64,000 nucleotides of DNA, from positions 8,115,001 through 8,179,000 of the forward strand of contig NC_063271.1 of assembly GCF_910591885.1 (NCBI RefSeq). The letters are read 5' to 3'. How positions within the stretch are numbered: position 1 is the first letter of the stretch; the number at the start of each line of letters is the position of its first letter. Below are positions 49,001 to 61,609 of this stretch, in pieces. The notes beneath the pieces are model-generated. The model ran no database searches and was not told the DNA's origin. It worked only from the letters and a program-made list of their open reading frames with translations. This DNA comes from Bombus terrestris (Eukaryota > Arthropoda > Insecta > Hymenoptera > Apidae). Position numbers and translations under genes: made by a program.

Positions 49001-49248
49001 AAGCGAGTTAGTCGCTAGTTCAAGTAGTCTGTTACGTTTGCCTCGCGTTGTACTTACATATAAGTATGTAATAATTGTATTAAATACGTTTCTTATTTAT
49101 GATCTCATCTTTCGAGAATTTATCGTGCTTTCGAATTTTTCTCTCCATGTTATCGATACGAAGAATAATTTTAGAAACTCTAATATACTCTAGCGAATGA
49201 CGAACGAGGACGTTTTAGGAAATAGTCTTTGAAATGCGATCGATAAAG
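46030..49248. other. A+T-rich spacer with a G+C-richer island at 47.9-48.6 kb
   Basis: No supported gene. A plus-strand frame open from 47351 to 47629 without a useful ATG has mixed composition but no motif. The island at 47.9-48.6 kb is purine-rich on the plus strand. An AT-repeat lies at about 48695-48716. Confidence 0.45.
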
Positions 49249-49624
49249 TTACGAAAGATTTGCGCAGCACGGTGATATATTGTGATAAAATTCCGATTTC
49301 ATTCGAATAAGATTCATTATACAGTGACCCACATTCGCTGGGGCTTTACTGCTTTCAATAACATGTCTACCGAATGACTTTAAATCTGAAAGGAACCCAG
49401 TTTGAGAAACTCTACACGGCTCTCCATCTTTAAAATTGAATTTAGGCGTGTTCGCTTGAACGTAGCTATTGACCAATTTCTTTTTTGGCCTCTCTCTCTC
49501 TTTCTTTGTTGGTGTTTACAGATGACATTGGATTTGATTTACTGAGAAAGTATTCTTCGTTCGCGAGAAAGGTTTCCTCACATACTACACTTGGAATTTC
49601 GATACTCAGACCAAACTGTTCCAT
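49249..49624 (-). pseudogene. small minus-strand gene or pseudogene with frameshift
   Basis: The most gene-like object in the window. An ATG at 49624-49622, in favourable context (CTACAACATGG), opens 52 codons of mixed, acidic sequence beginning MEQFGLSIEIPSVV and ending at TAG (49468-49466). A second frame, open from 49515 to a TAA at 49251-49249 (88 codons), takes over and continues with similar gene-like composition (for example NFKDGEPCRVSQTGF, SFGRHVIESSKAPANVG). The two overlap at 49466-49515, over a GA repeat and a run of six A, where one extra base would separate them. The simplest reading is one ORF of roughly 135-140 codons broken by a single-base slip. It could be a pseudogene, an assembly error, or a chance pair of frames. 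No known domain, signal peptide or membrane segment was recognised. No neighbour gives a functional clue. Confidence 0.35.
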
Positions 49625-49629
49625 GTTGT

Positions 49630-50150
49630 AGAAATCTCGAGACAGAAAACCACCAGTGTGAATTTATCACTGGCAATATTGTACAACTACTCGAAGATAT
49701 GTCTCTCTTTTCATCGTGAAAAACTACAAAGAAATGGATTTAGAAAAATAAGAAAACTCGTGTATAAATATCTAAGATTCAACAGATTGGTTCTGAAATA
49801 GAAGCTAATAATTAGAAGAATGAAATAAGCTAATGTATCTAATAAAAGAGTATGATAAGAGACGTATTTACTAAATAAATTTTAGAATTACACTTTCTGC
49901 TCGGGAAAAATGTTAAACTAATACCTCAGAAAATACAAGTGGAAGTATCGCAAATAGCTATCGCTATAACGTGAGAATAAGAACCTTTTGCCCCGTTATA
50001 AAACCCACGTTCTTATTGAATATTATTCTCATTAAAACGAACCGATGTAACGTTTTACATTACAAATAGCTGGATAACAGTACGGATATAACGGGTGATA
50101 TTCTTCATTCTTCCGCGTATTTTCCCAGTAATAAGAGCTTCATCCTAAAC
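49630..50150. other. A+T-rich spacer
   Basis: Nothing recognisable; 5' flank of the minus-strand candidate gene. Confidence 0.5.
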
Positions 50151-50650
50151 CGACACGTGATCCCTATCAACGATCAAATACATCGTCGCGCTAATGTGAG
50201 CCATTTCCAGCGAGCAAGCCAAATCGCACGAGGAACTAACATAATTAATTCTCTGCCTCCCAAGGCGGGGTCGTATATCGCCCCTGGAACAAGTGGCATA
50301 TATCTCAAAAGTTTAATCCATCTTGGATGCATGGATCCGCTGGTTTAGGAGACGTCACACCGGTGCAGGCGAAACCAGAAACCGGCAGCCGCACAATTGG
50401 GGTGCGATGCTCAGTTGATTAAACGCAGCTTGAACTGTTGGTGCATAACACGGAAAGCCAGGAAACAGCCAAGCCAAGACAGTGTTTCCTACCCGTCGGG
50501 CCTCGTTTCGTCCTGAACACCAACCTTCCCTATCCCTTATAGTCATCTGCCGGTTGTTCCGACATCACCTTTTACTCGCTATAATTTCGCGGTTCCGCTC
50601 CAGCCAGTAATTAAGAAGCGGGTGACTAACGTCTGCTCGAAGCTGATGTC
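50150..50650. promoter_or_regulatory. candidate cis-regulatory block
   Basis: A balanced-composition, repeat-free stretch within A+T-rich DNA. It has TAATTAAT-type cores near 50242-50249, GGATGCATGGATCC near 50326-50339, and GACGTCAC (CRE-like) near 50352-50359. The short open frames on both strands lack motifs. It resembles the other candidate conserved noncoding blocks. This is judgement by eye only. Confidence 0.22.
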
Positions 50651-51066
50651 ACGGTGACTGATTTCTCTTGATAAATCAACAGGATTTAGTGTAAACGTAT
50701 GTAATTCTGGGCATACAGTGCTTCAAAACAATGGATATTGTAGGAGCATGTTATGCATAGTCGTTGATTGAGATACGATGTGATCGTCGATTCAGTCAAG
50801 CGCAAAACTGCAAATGTTCCGATTGTTGAAGTGGTGAAATGTTTATAAGAGATAAAGAGATTATATACAGTTGTAGGAAAAAATCAGTGAACAGATAATG
50901 AAAATGGATATCAATGGAGTTTTGTTAAATACAGATTGTCTGCACAGAGATGTAAATATTAATTTCAATCATTTATTAAGCAATCTGTGTAATCTACAAT
51001 AAGGATGTACGATAAATAAAACTTAAGTATTATTCAGTAATCAATGGTTCGTTTAAACTTCATTAG

Positions 51067-51094
51067 TATATACTATATACTATACTATATAGTA
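51067..51094. repeat. TATATAC tandem with 12-bp palindrome
   Basis: Two full TATATAC units (51067-51080) and a partial one run into the perfect palindrome TACTATATAGTA (51083-51094). Confidence 0.6.
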
Positions 51095-54000
51095 CACTAT
51101 CTGTCCAATTATTTTTATTTTCGACTGTATTTTTGCATATTATGTCATCTGTAAATTTTTATATTCTTCAATTTTCCAAACACGCATAAACATACATCTA
51201 TCTGATAATAATTAAATAATCTTCGATTTTTCAAAGAATCCGCAAACATCATTAAGCGTATGGGAACAAAGAAGTTAGCCTTTGAAAACAAACAAAATAC
51301 TATTCGTCGGTCCAACCGATCGAAATTTTAAAGATGACTTTTTACAATAGAATCATTCGAATCCTGATACCTCCCGGTCTCACGTACTTTCGTGTTATTC
51401 TCTCTTCCCTGGTCTCGCTTTTGTTCATCAGCGCATATAAAGGGCTTTGATATTGGTAACTTGAGAGCGGTCACGTTTTGTCGAGCTGGCGTGTGTAATA
51501 AACTCGGCTTTACGGTGCAACATACAAAAACGCCCGGTAAAGAATAAGTCCCGTTGCGACAGAAATAATAGCGAATAAAAACACGTTCGAACAATAATAA
51601 TAGACGAGTTACGCGGTTTATGTCGTTGGACGAATTGTGCTCGGACGATGCTCCAATTTTTCTATCGGACGACTGAACATGAACAGTCGTAAAGCATGAG
51701 TGAAGGGAGTATGTTAATCTGAAACGTCAAATGATTACAGTGGTAGAAGCGAATAATAATAGAGTCGTTGCTTGTAAGGGAAAATAGACGTCAAGAAGAA
51801 AATACCAAGCAAACGATTATGTAAATGTTGTTCCATAAAGTAGGGGGTAACTTAAATAGTCATTAAACTTTATGTAGCATTTAAGAAGTAAGACGATGTT
51901 GTACATTTATAGTGACATGTAGCAAGACAATTATATTTACTATTCATATTTTGAAATTAAGGCAGAAACATTTCATATTTGGAGAATAGTATTTTATAAT
52001 TATTTGCACCTGCATTTACATGCTAATAATAAAAGAAATAAAATAGATAATCTTATATTTTTGGTCATGTTGATTTTAGAAACTATCAGATTTTTAACGA
52101 TATTGTATCTTATTATAGTTTCCTTGTATTCACAATCTTGTATTTACAAATGAAAAAAAGTGAGACGAACAGTGAGACGTATGAATGTATCGCGTTATGA
52201 ATATAGCTATAATATCGTCATACCCATACATAACATCGCTACCAAAACTCACCCATATCAAACTAAAAAATATTTTTAACAAAAGTATTTTTATAAATAT
52301 CTCGGGAATTAAAAACGAGCGGTAGTTATATATAGCTAGAAAAAATTGTTCACGATGTCGACCTTAACAACATATTTGAAAATCAGTGAAATCGGTGAGG
52401 TAGACACTCGTCTGAATAATTAATAAATTGTGATAAGATTATATTATATCTATTATTATCTGATTTGATTTTGTACATTCTGTATACCTATATCTATTTC
52501 CCTATTGTATATGCACTTCCCATTGCTTATATGCATCTATTCTCATTGTATCTTTTACCAATGTATCTTCTTTACTGCGAAATAATCAAAAAATATACCA
52601 TGCAAGATTCAGAAGAGAAGCTCAACAAGTTCGATATACTCATAAATTAAAAAAAATGTTATTCAATTTTATGTTCCATTCTTTGTCCAACATTGTACGT
52701 ATTACATAGGTATGTACGTACACTTAACCAACAAATAACAGAGAAATTACAGGAATAGATGAATTCGTACTCTTACTTTTGTTGCATCGTTATACGTGCG
52801 TATAACTTGCAAATGATGTCATCTAAACTGCATCCTCGAAATTCCCTCGAATATCCAAAGCACCATAAATGCTTATACGCAATCACAAACTATCTATGCA
52901 CCGAGAGACGATTTCAAACACGACACATATCAAACATGGCGGTTAGTTACTTTCGCGAAAGCAAAATACAATTATTCATATGTATATCTCTATGTACAAA
53001 CGAAGTTACTTACATAACCGTATGTATAAATTTCACACTAAACAGTAGACGAATGAATCTGGATTGTATATTACACGTAATTCGCCGTTTTACCGCAAAT
53101 TAATTACAAATATGATGAAATGCTACGATCACGCGACATTTGTTTTCACTTATTACACAAACTAAACCGCCACGACTGTCGCGCCGCGTAGTAACGATAT
53201 CATCGGCGCAGAAGGCAAAACAGAACTGACTCGGTTGGTATATGGCGAAATAGGCTCTCCGTGAAATCCGATAGCAAGGTAAAGAAAAAAATGTTTACTT
53301 CTTGTTCGCTGTGGAATGTTAATGCTATTATTGCGTGTTTACTTTGCACACATATAACTCACTTGTATTTCGATGCGATATCGTTTTAAAAAATTCACAC
53401 TATACGAACACAAACTTTATCGACCGATTTCTCTTTACGTTTTCTTTTAATATAACGATAGTAACACCTCAACATTCTTTTCAATTAATTTGTTTCCAAT
53501 TTATCCAAACAAGACTTGTTAAACTAACGGGGAAAAATGCAAATACGTATCCTTTTGGATTTGAAACGCTTCACCTCTCGTCATTCTTTTCTATAAATCG
53601 AACTTCTATTTCCTTAATATCATTTATTCCATATTGCTTAATATTATTCAATACAGATAGCCTACTATTTTCAACACATTGCACGACAGCTTGTCTCTCA
53701 ATTTCTATAGTCGAAAAATCAATATTCGAAGTCGAAGGAAGATAAATCTTCTAAATTATAACGCACGTAACATTTTAGTCGATTAGAAAGATTGCACATC
53801 TGGCTTCTTCGTGGCGGCGAAGTGGCTAAATTTGCCGAAAGTGAAGTACTTCCTGAAGCTGATGCTGCTAAAAACAGCTAATCACCGCCAAAAGGCTCCT
53901 CTTACAACCGTAAAAATATCCAATATGCATTTTACGAGGAAGAAGAGCTAGTAGCGGATGCTGCCTGCTATAGATAGTCCTCTGTTGCCCTTTTCAAGAC

Positions 54001-57000
54001 TACAGTCGTGTAGACATAAAAGTCTTGATTAAAATTTTAACCTATTATTTTCAACCTGACTTTGTTCCCCTCCTCTAATTCTTGTCTGCTAAATTTATAT
54101 GCGTATTCCTACGCAACTGGTAGAAATATAAAAATCATAGTCCTGGCAACAGACCATCTTTTTATGGACACGGAAGATAAGGTAATTAACGGAACTACCT
54201 CTTGCTTCGTATTATTTTTTTTTAGACGAATTCCTCTGAAAAATGTTACAATGAAATAAACATACGAGAAAAAAATAGAAGCTCAAAGCAGCTGAATGAT
54301 TTCGTGGAAGAGGATAGAAAAGAATCGATGGAAGACGATAAACAATTTTTTAACAAATTATATATCAAAAAAAGTTAGTTCAAACGCATTCTTCTCCAAA
54401 TGAAAAAGTGATGAAAATCGCCTATTTAGACGCCCGCTATCGTGTACGTATAATTTCGATGTCACACAGCTCTATAGAGCGTTAAAAATAAGATTCCTTG
54501 ACAGAGACCATCCCTTTCATACAAACACAGAACGAACTAAAAGGTAGCGCTAACAAATGATAGACGAGCAAACGTGCAGAGAAATGAAGGGAAGAGGAAC
54601 GCGTTCGGTACATTTCTACGTAGTCAAACTCTCCTCATTGGTCTCTAAGGAAATTGGGGTGGCGTGACGGGGCCTGGTATCACGTGAAACGAAAAGGCAA
54701 AGGGGAACGCGTGTGTGTGCACGAACGAAGTAGGAAGGGTCTCTTTAATGAATCCAAAGTAGCTGCTGTTTCGTTTCGCCTTGGCGGCTACGTCGCTCGC
54801 GAAATGTCCTAATCTGCAAAATGTCCTAAAGTGCTGATGCGGAAGATCGTATAAATTCTATGAGGCGTAAGCGCCGCCCCAAAAAGCCTGGCCGTCAGAG
54901 AATAACGATTTGCTGTGCGTACGTACGTGCGCGTCTGTAATTGGAAAAGGGATACGGCAGGAAAGAAAGAAACGGTGGTAAATTGGGGGAAAAAGCGAAG
55001 GAAGGGGTAAGAGTAAAGAAATTTGTACGGGACGGAAACGTTTTGTAAGGAACTGACATTTAAGCAGGAAAAAAATAAGGGTACGGTAAAGGAAGATGAT
55101 ATTGGACGAAAATGAAATTTAATAGAGTAGGGTTGGAAAGGATTTGGAATTGAAGAAGCACGATAAATGCGTGAAAGCGAGAGCGAGGGTAACAGAGTGC
55201 CGCGTTAGGTTTTTCACCGTGTTAAATTTAAATTTATCGATATTCGTCTTCTGTTCAAGACCCTCTTCTGTATGTGAGGATAGATCGTCCTACGGAGGAC
55301 TTTGAATTAGGTACAAAGAAAGAGGAATAACGATGCATTTAATTGTTTCGTTAATTATTCTCGTTAGCTTTTCTAATCGTATTATTCGTTGATATTACTT
55401 TAAGTACGTTCAATGAACGAGAGACATTAATTATTCAAAGCAATTTTTAGAATATAAATGCTAAGAATTTCTAAAGTATAATAAATTTAAGTACATACCA
55501 CTCGATCGTACCAACAATTATAGCAAATTTGTTTGTACATACCTGAAACAGAAAAGATGCGATTGATTATAACGATGCTTAGTGATCAATATTTGGCAAT
55601 GAAATAATTTTTAACTGGCTTCATTGATGTTTAAACGTATTAATTTAAAAAATAATCAAAGAAACTTAAAGGAACGTACAAAGCTATTATAATAATTGAA
55701 GTAGAATTTATTTCATTATAAGCGTTCGGCATAAAAATGAAACGCAAAAACATACGCATGATATGCTTCTGCAAATTCTCCATATTCAGAAAGAAGTAAC
55801 AAAGTTTTCATCGTCAAATTATTTTTTTATTCTTATTCGTTAGCAACAGAGCTCGCGTTTCCTAGCGTACTTGTATTTCAGAAAACATCACTATGTTAGA
55901 GTTGAGTGTGAATCTGTATTCTGTTCGTACAAACAACAGTGGCACTCAACGCTGCTTAAACTTGTCTTCCGTTTTACAATCCTTGGTCTTATACCAGCCG
56001 AAATATTCGCAGAATTCACTTCTTCGTGCTAATACAACGAACTTTTCTTTCGACCTCGTAAACCCAAACACCGTGTTATGCCACGTGGCACTAAAGCGAC
56101 CTGGCAACTTTCGGAAACAGCCGCTTCTGCAGGGCTCGTATTTACGAAAGAAACAGGAAACAAACGGCCCTCACCACTCTCGAGACTGATCGTTCGCCAT
56201 TCTCAACGCTACTCTCGTGAACTGTGAGTTATCGTAACTTCGTACACTACACAGTCTTGTATACGGAACAACGTTTGTGCATGTTGTTTCGTGCAGAAGA
56301 TATTTTAATACAGCAACTGCCAGACGAATCAGCCGAATTGAAAATCCGTAAAATATTGAATAGTAACGTTGAATGACATGTTTTGTTGCGAGCTAGTAAT
56401 ATAGCTGTATGCCTTTAGTTTAGGTGCATATGCAACTATTTTTTGAGGTAGCGGAATATAAAAAAAAAGCTTTTTTCATCTGGCAAGTTTTTCATTTAGA
56501 TTCGGAAAAATTAATTTCCCTATTCGATCGTCGAGTTTCCTCTGACTTGACTGTACTTTTGTTTCGCTTCCAATTGTGAGAATAAAGTTTTAACGACATG
56601 TCGAGGAATGGAAATGTATATTAGTAATATTTTTTCTGTCTTAAAATTAAAAAAATATTTGAAAAACACGAGCATGTTACACTGTTGACAGATATCTAAT
56701 TAGACTGAAAAATGTGACAGATGGTATATTAATGATTCTCTCTAGCCAATTAAATGTCCTTAAAGCTGAATTAAATATAGACACTGTCAGCTCTCTTATG
56801 AAATATACTTCCCGTTACATTTTTGAAATACCTCGATTAAACTTGTATTAGAATATAATCGAAATGGATGGAATAAATTATGTATCTCCTTAAACGAAGT
56901 TTGACAAAGATGATATCCGGATATCTACCGTTTCTTTATGAACTCATATTATTTATAAACTAAATGTCATCTAATGACAAAATCCGCAATCATTTAATTG

Positions 57001-57377
57001 CCAACCCAATAGTTACCTTCGGAATTTTCTTTTCCCTTCAATCACTTGGCACAATTTTAACGACCATCTAGTTTTAAGAACAAAAAGAAATCATAGAAAG
57101 CTAAGTGAAGTAAGAAAGGAGAAAAATCCTTTTACTAAAAACTATCGAACCAGACGGGAAGAGTGGGATGATGCATTGTTCTAAATCCAACATCCATAAT
57201 TCATTTTAACAAAGTTTAAGCCACTTTTTATTTACCAACTTACAAAGCAGTTTGAAGACCTCTGCACAAAGAAATTATTTCACTGTTTGACCTATTGACA
57301 CCTATTCATGATGAACAATCCCTTAAGAAGGTTCTAAAAGCGTAATAGAACGAAAGAGAAATCAAAAGGAACGATCT

Positions 57378-57393
57378 AAAAAAAAAAAAAAAA
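57378..57393. repeat. poly-A tract (16 A)
   Basis: A homopolymer of 16 A in A+T-rich spacer. No upstream reverse-transcriptase or SINE-like body was recognised. Confidence 0.8.
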
Positions 57394-57455
57394 TAATTAT
57401 TTTTTTATTCAAACGACACATACTTTCAAATGTTCATGAGAAATAAATACCAATG

Positions 57456-57472
57456 ATTTATTTATTTATTTA
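57456..57472. repeat. (ATTT)4 microsatellite
   Basis: Four ATTT units. Confidence 0.75.
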
Positions 57473-59556
57473 ATAGTTTGTATTTTGTATTTATTAAGAA
57501 TTTATTATTAATAATTATCGTACTATGTATGGTGATATTTAAGATGTGAAATTTCTAGTATCACTCGTGTATTTATCGATCTGACTGGTTCCTTCTCTAC
57601 GTTGTTAAAGGAATGTAACGATCAAACGTTTCACGTAAAACTTCATTTGCAAAAATACTGTGACGAATCTTTCACTTATGGTAAATTCGCTGGTTACTAT
57701 TACGATGATCAATACCGTGTTTCCACGTCACCCGTTGTGATGTTATTCAAGAAATCTAGGTCGCTTTTTACTTCTGTTAGAACCTGCTTTAAGATTTCCA
57801 CTGTATTTTGTTTCTGTCAAGACACGAGAAACAAACTTTGTAACGACACGACTCATGTTGAAAACATTAGTCAAAATGTCTCAGCAAGACCTATATAATG
57901 TTTCTACATATACTGTAAACTCCTCTAACAACAACTTCACGAATTTTGGCAACATTTTCGCCAATCTCAGAAGCTGACTGTCTACTCAAACTTTCGCAAT
58001 CTTTCACCGAAGCTACGTCTTTTTAGTAAACATGTTTGTCACAAAATTAGTTCTATTATAGAAATCATTGACTCCAAAAGAATTGCGGAGACGTATCTTT
58101 TTCAGTCCGGGTATTTTTCAATCAAACTTTGTACAGGTTACATCAATGATATTCATCAGATACGTACACTGAGGATATTAAAAAATCAAAGAAACACTCG
58201 GAATTTTAGGAGTTTGTAATTCTCATCGAGAGCAACAAAAAAATGTTTTACCAACATAAGCTTCGAAGCCAACCATTCGCAGGAAAATCTACTTTTATAT
58301 TTACGACAGATCGATAATGTGACTCCTCTGGCAATATGTTGAATATAAACAGAAGTATCAGATTTCTTTTGAAAATTCCTGTCGTACAATACGAAACATG
58401 AAATGAATACATGAAAATATACCTCGATATTAGGCCCGCAGATGTGAGTCTTGGATTAAAATAGAAGGAAGATACATCGATTATCTCTTACAAATGTGAT
58501 AATAACGAGAGAATATTAGAAAAAATGTTCAAGGATATCGGAATCGATTGTGAAACAAACAGTACATATTTCGTATGTTATAAAAGCAGAATGTTCCCAT
58601 TTCTATGCTCGCTACCGTATGGTAACTAATAATGTGGAAAGTTAAAAAGATCGTTTAGAAAGAAAGATCGTTGAAAGATTCCATGATAAACGCTGGCCAT
58701 GAATAATAAAAATAAAAATCGCTTTTATACTATCTCATTAACTTTAATGAATCTTATTCCCAGTTAATATATCTAATTATTTCAGTATACCCCGCGGAGA
58801 TCTTTTTCCTATTAATCTGCCTCGTAATTGATAATTAAAAGTGAAGGAAGCCGGATACGATATCGGCAATTTAGACGCGGCATAGAGGCAGCTGTTGCGA
58901 ATACTATTTGCGGTAAACCGTAACAAGGTTCAACAAGTATCATTCGCGGCACTAGCATAGAAAAGTTGATTGCAATTCTGTAAAGCCGCAGCCTCCATCA
59001 GTGTTAGCATCGTTGAAGGATCGTGCAAATTTGTTCGTGCACGTACGAACGAACGCGTTTTGACAAGTCCCAGCGGTTTCGGCGTGTTTGCAGAAGTCGC
59101 GCACAAAGCCGATTTGCTATGCGTAAAGTTAACGCTGTGAAATAGAATGTTCCCGCGAAGTCACGATACGATGCGATGCGTCGAAACGCAACGGTTCCCC
59201 CCAACGCGATACACCGAACGCATTACGCCCGTGATGCCGACGTTTTGTTCTTTTGTGTATCGCTTGCTCCCCCGCTGCAATGCTGATATTTCGTTCTTTT
59301 GTGTTTCACTCGCTTTTAACGTGTTGCTAACGATCGCGAGGGGAAAGGTAATATTTTAAGTATAATATTTACCGTTCTTCGGTATCAATGAATTTAATTC
59401 TACAGGAACAATGGTTTTCGATTTGTCACACGCTGTACATTCATTTATATTGTATTAGACGTGAAACAAAAATTCGATGCTTTTAGTATTACACTGTCTA
59501 TTCTTCTGCAAACAAAACGTATTTTCATTTGTAAAAGTTAAAATATTTTCAATTAT

Positions 59557-59574
59557 TCTCTCTCTCTCTCTCTC
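59557..59574. repeat. (TC)9 microsatellite
   Basis: Nine TC units, followed by a degenerate CT-rich tail to about 59587. Confidence 0.85.
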
Positions 59575-59708
59575 TTCCTCTCTCTACTGCCGTAGTTTGT
59601 TTTTCATTTCCCAGCAATTTTGATTCTGCAATTACTGTTGTTTCTGGATCTCATTGATACTGGAACATTGTCGATTCGAAAATGAAATTCTCTTTTCAAA
59701 AATCATCG

Positions 59709-59731
59709 ATATCACAGTTCGGATGTGATAT
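59709..59731. repeat. short hairpin ATATCACA / TGTGATAT
   Basis: 8-bp perfect arms (59709-59716, 59724-59731) around a 7-nt loop. It is too short for a microRNA precursor. Confidence 0.4.
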
Positions 59732-60844
59732 GTACCATGATGTTGTTATTAAAAGTAGCGCAAATGGTTTCACCAGCTTTAGCATCAGTTTTATTAAACA
59801 ACGAATCGCAAATAAAATTTCTGACCATAATATCAATTACACTATTTGTAAATGTATAAAATTGAGACATGTTGAGAGATATTTAGTTTATTCAATGTAT
59901 TACTGCGTGGTATTAATAGCAATACCTATTTATCGTGTAATTAGTACAAAATAGAAGGGATTAGAAATTCATTATTAATTAGAAGATTTATTATTAATTA
60001 GATTAGAAAATGAACATGAATTGGGTAAACAATCTATCGTACCGATAACAAACGTACTTAAAATTTCATTTGTACCGCTATTTGACTCGTGGTCTGAAAT
60101 ATCACGTATCTGCACTACTGCGGCCGCGTTAATTATTCGTCGACTTTGACCACTAGCAGAAGTTCTAGAGACGCAATCTCCGCTAATACCAAGATTGTCT
60201 TGCTACCATGAATTTTAATTGCGTTTCAACGAATCTGATTGCACAGATTTTTCTCCACTCTGTAATTAATTAAAGTACAAACTGCGCTTATTTATAAAAA
60301 TTTCATATTTCATTATTTCTACAAATATTCTATCACTTTGTATTAAAAAATGCATGTCTCTTTATATGATGTTTAGAACTTTTTTTAACGAGATTCATTA
60401 GGTACCCGTTGTTCGTTCTAAGAATAATTTATATTTAACAAACACGGACATACAAAATATTATAATTTTCCAGATTAAATAAAATATTTTTGCGAGTAAA
60501 TGGGATTAAAAGCAGAATTTGGTTGGCAACTTGGTTGGAAATTTTGCTTAATCTGATTTATTATTCGCGAATTTCTTATGAATTTCTTTCCTGTAAATTT
60601 TTCCATCAAAGTGGCGGTGGTAAAAAGACGTGCAAACGTTCAAAGATAACAGTAGACGGAAATTTTAAGTGGTTAAGGAAAACTGGATTCAAGATTTTTC
60701 TACGTTTGAAGGAAATTTGCCCACTGCTTCCGTGTTTACTAATCAAATAGCCGGATTCTCGGTTTTTATAATAACCTACATATTAACATAGGATTATAAC
60801 GTTTGTTAAAGATACATCATTAAATTTAGCTACATAATAACATA

Positions 60845-61039
60845 TTGTGTCTTGAAAGAATAATTGAAGAAAGAAAACCTTTTTCGACCATCGTTGACAT
60901 AAGAAGATTACACGTTGAAGATATTGAACAACGAAATCTACAAATGTATCCATTGACAAAAGTTTTTGAAAATATTAAACGACAAAATCTTCAAATGCAT
61001 TCATACGTATCCACTAATTTCTATCACGTCGTTCCTTAA
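60845..61039 (+). CDS. open frame with internal 17-residue duplication
   Basis: A 64-codon frame that starts at a TTG, with no upstream ATG before the stop at 60827-60829. It contains a diverged tandem duplication: 60920-60949 and 60971-61000 match at 24 of 30 positions with a period of 51 bp, exactly 17 codons. The peptide repeats as IEQRNLQM then IKRQNLQM. Preservation of frame across the duplication and the charged composition are mildly gene-like. The lack of ATG and of splice context argues against a complete gene. The family is not recognised. Confidence 0.18.
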   Translation: MCLERIIEERKPFSTIVDIRRLHVEDIEQRNLQMYPLTKVFENIKRQNLQMHSYVSTNFYHVVP

Positions 61040-61260
61040 TGATCCTGTACGGAGAAAAAATTTCTATCGTCTTTCAAGCGCAATGGTTACTGAAAAATCT
61101 ACCTATCGATCAACAAATTATTCAAATTCGAAAAAGTAATTTCCTTCCTCGGAGCACAAACTTATCCCAACCATGTGACATGTTTGCATATCCAAAATGA
61201 TTTCTACGCTACGTGAGTACCTCCAGTGGCATGCACGTGCGATTTATATGCTCTCTTAAA

Positions 61261-61282
61261 GAGAGAGAGAGAGAGAGAGAGA
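61261..61282. repeat. (GA)11 microsatellite
   Basis: Eleven perfect GA units. They lie about 150 bp upstream of the candidate TATA box. GA repeats are bound by GAGA-type factors at insect promoters (family knowledge), so a promoter-proximal role is possible. Confidence 0.9.
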
Positions 61283-61433
61283 ACACCGACATCGTCAAAA
61301 GAAGGAGAAGAAATAGTTGCGCGACGTCCATGGCGAGATCGTAACAGCGTGTGCGCATAAACTTCCAAATGATCAGTGTCCTTCACAGGAATATTACGAT
61401 TTTTTATTTTCCACGCTTGCCTCTCGACGGCGC

Positions 61434-61464
61434 TATAAAACTGCAGTCTCGCGAGATTCAGTGG
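61434..61464 (+). promoter_or_regulatory. candidate core promoter (TATA + initiator)
   Basis: TATAAAA at 61434-61440 lies in G+C-rich DNA. ATTCAGTG follows, with TCAGT at 61458-61462 matching the insect initiator, which would place the start at A61460. That is 26 bp from the first T of the TATA box, slightly short but plausible. An ATG (61490) and a donor-like site (GT at 61607) follow, and a (GA)11 repeat lies upstream. The combination of elements is the argument; each alone is common. Confidence 0.35.
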
Positions 61465-61489
61465 CTTCGCCGACGGAGTAGCGCTCGCG

Positions 61490-61606
61490 ATGAATTCCCA
61501 GCGTCGACGATGCGGACGCAGCCGCCAGCCCCGACGATTTACGGATTCCCTGTCGGGACGTGGTGCCTTGACCGAGTCTTATTCGCGAGCCGTCGTCGCG
61601 GGCAAG
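61490..61606 (+). CDS. candidate first coding exon (unrecognised)
   Basis: An ATG 30 bp after the proposed transcription start opens 39 codons that reach the donor-like GCAAG|GTAAAT exactly in phase 0. The peptide is Arg/Ser-rich and basic (MNSQRRRCGRSRQPRRFTDS at its start). An overlapping frame (ATG at 61511) also crosses the donor, so the reading frame is uncertain. No domain or following exon was identified. The local G+C-rich composition makes open frames cheap. Support comes only from the promoter-like arrangement upstream. Confidence 0.22.
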
Positions 61607-61609
61607 GTA

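Larger units (their letters stand above)
50651..60840. other. long A+T-rich, gene-free stretch with CpG-rich islands
   Basis: No supported gene over about 10 kb. Simple repeats include a TATATAC tandem/palindrome (51067-51094), a run of 16 A (57378-57393), (ATTT)4 (57456-57472) and (TC)9 (59557-59574). The islands at 54.4-55.2 kb (purine-rich plus strand) and 58.8-59.4 kb carry no recognisable gene. Frames at 53335-53745 and 57602-57898 lack ATG-proximal context and motifs. Confidence 0.5.

Noticed and set aside
59709..59731. Hairpin considered as a microRNA precursor
   Set aside because: The stem is only 8 bp, and the flanks do not extend the pairing.
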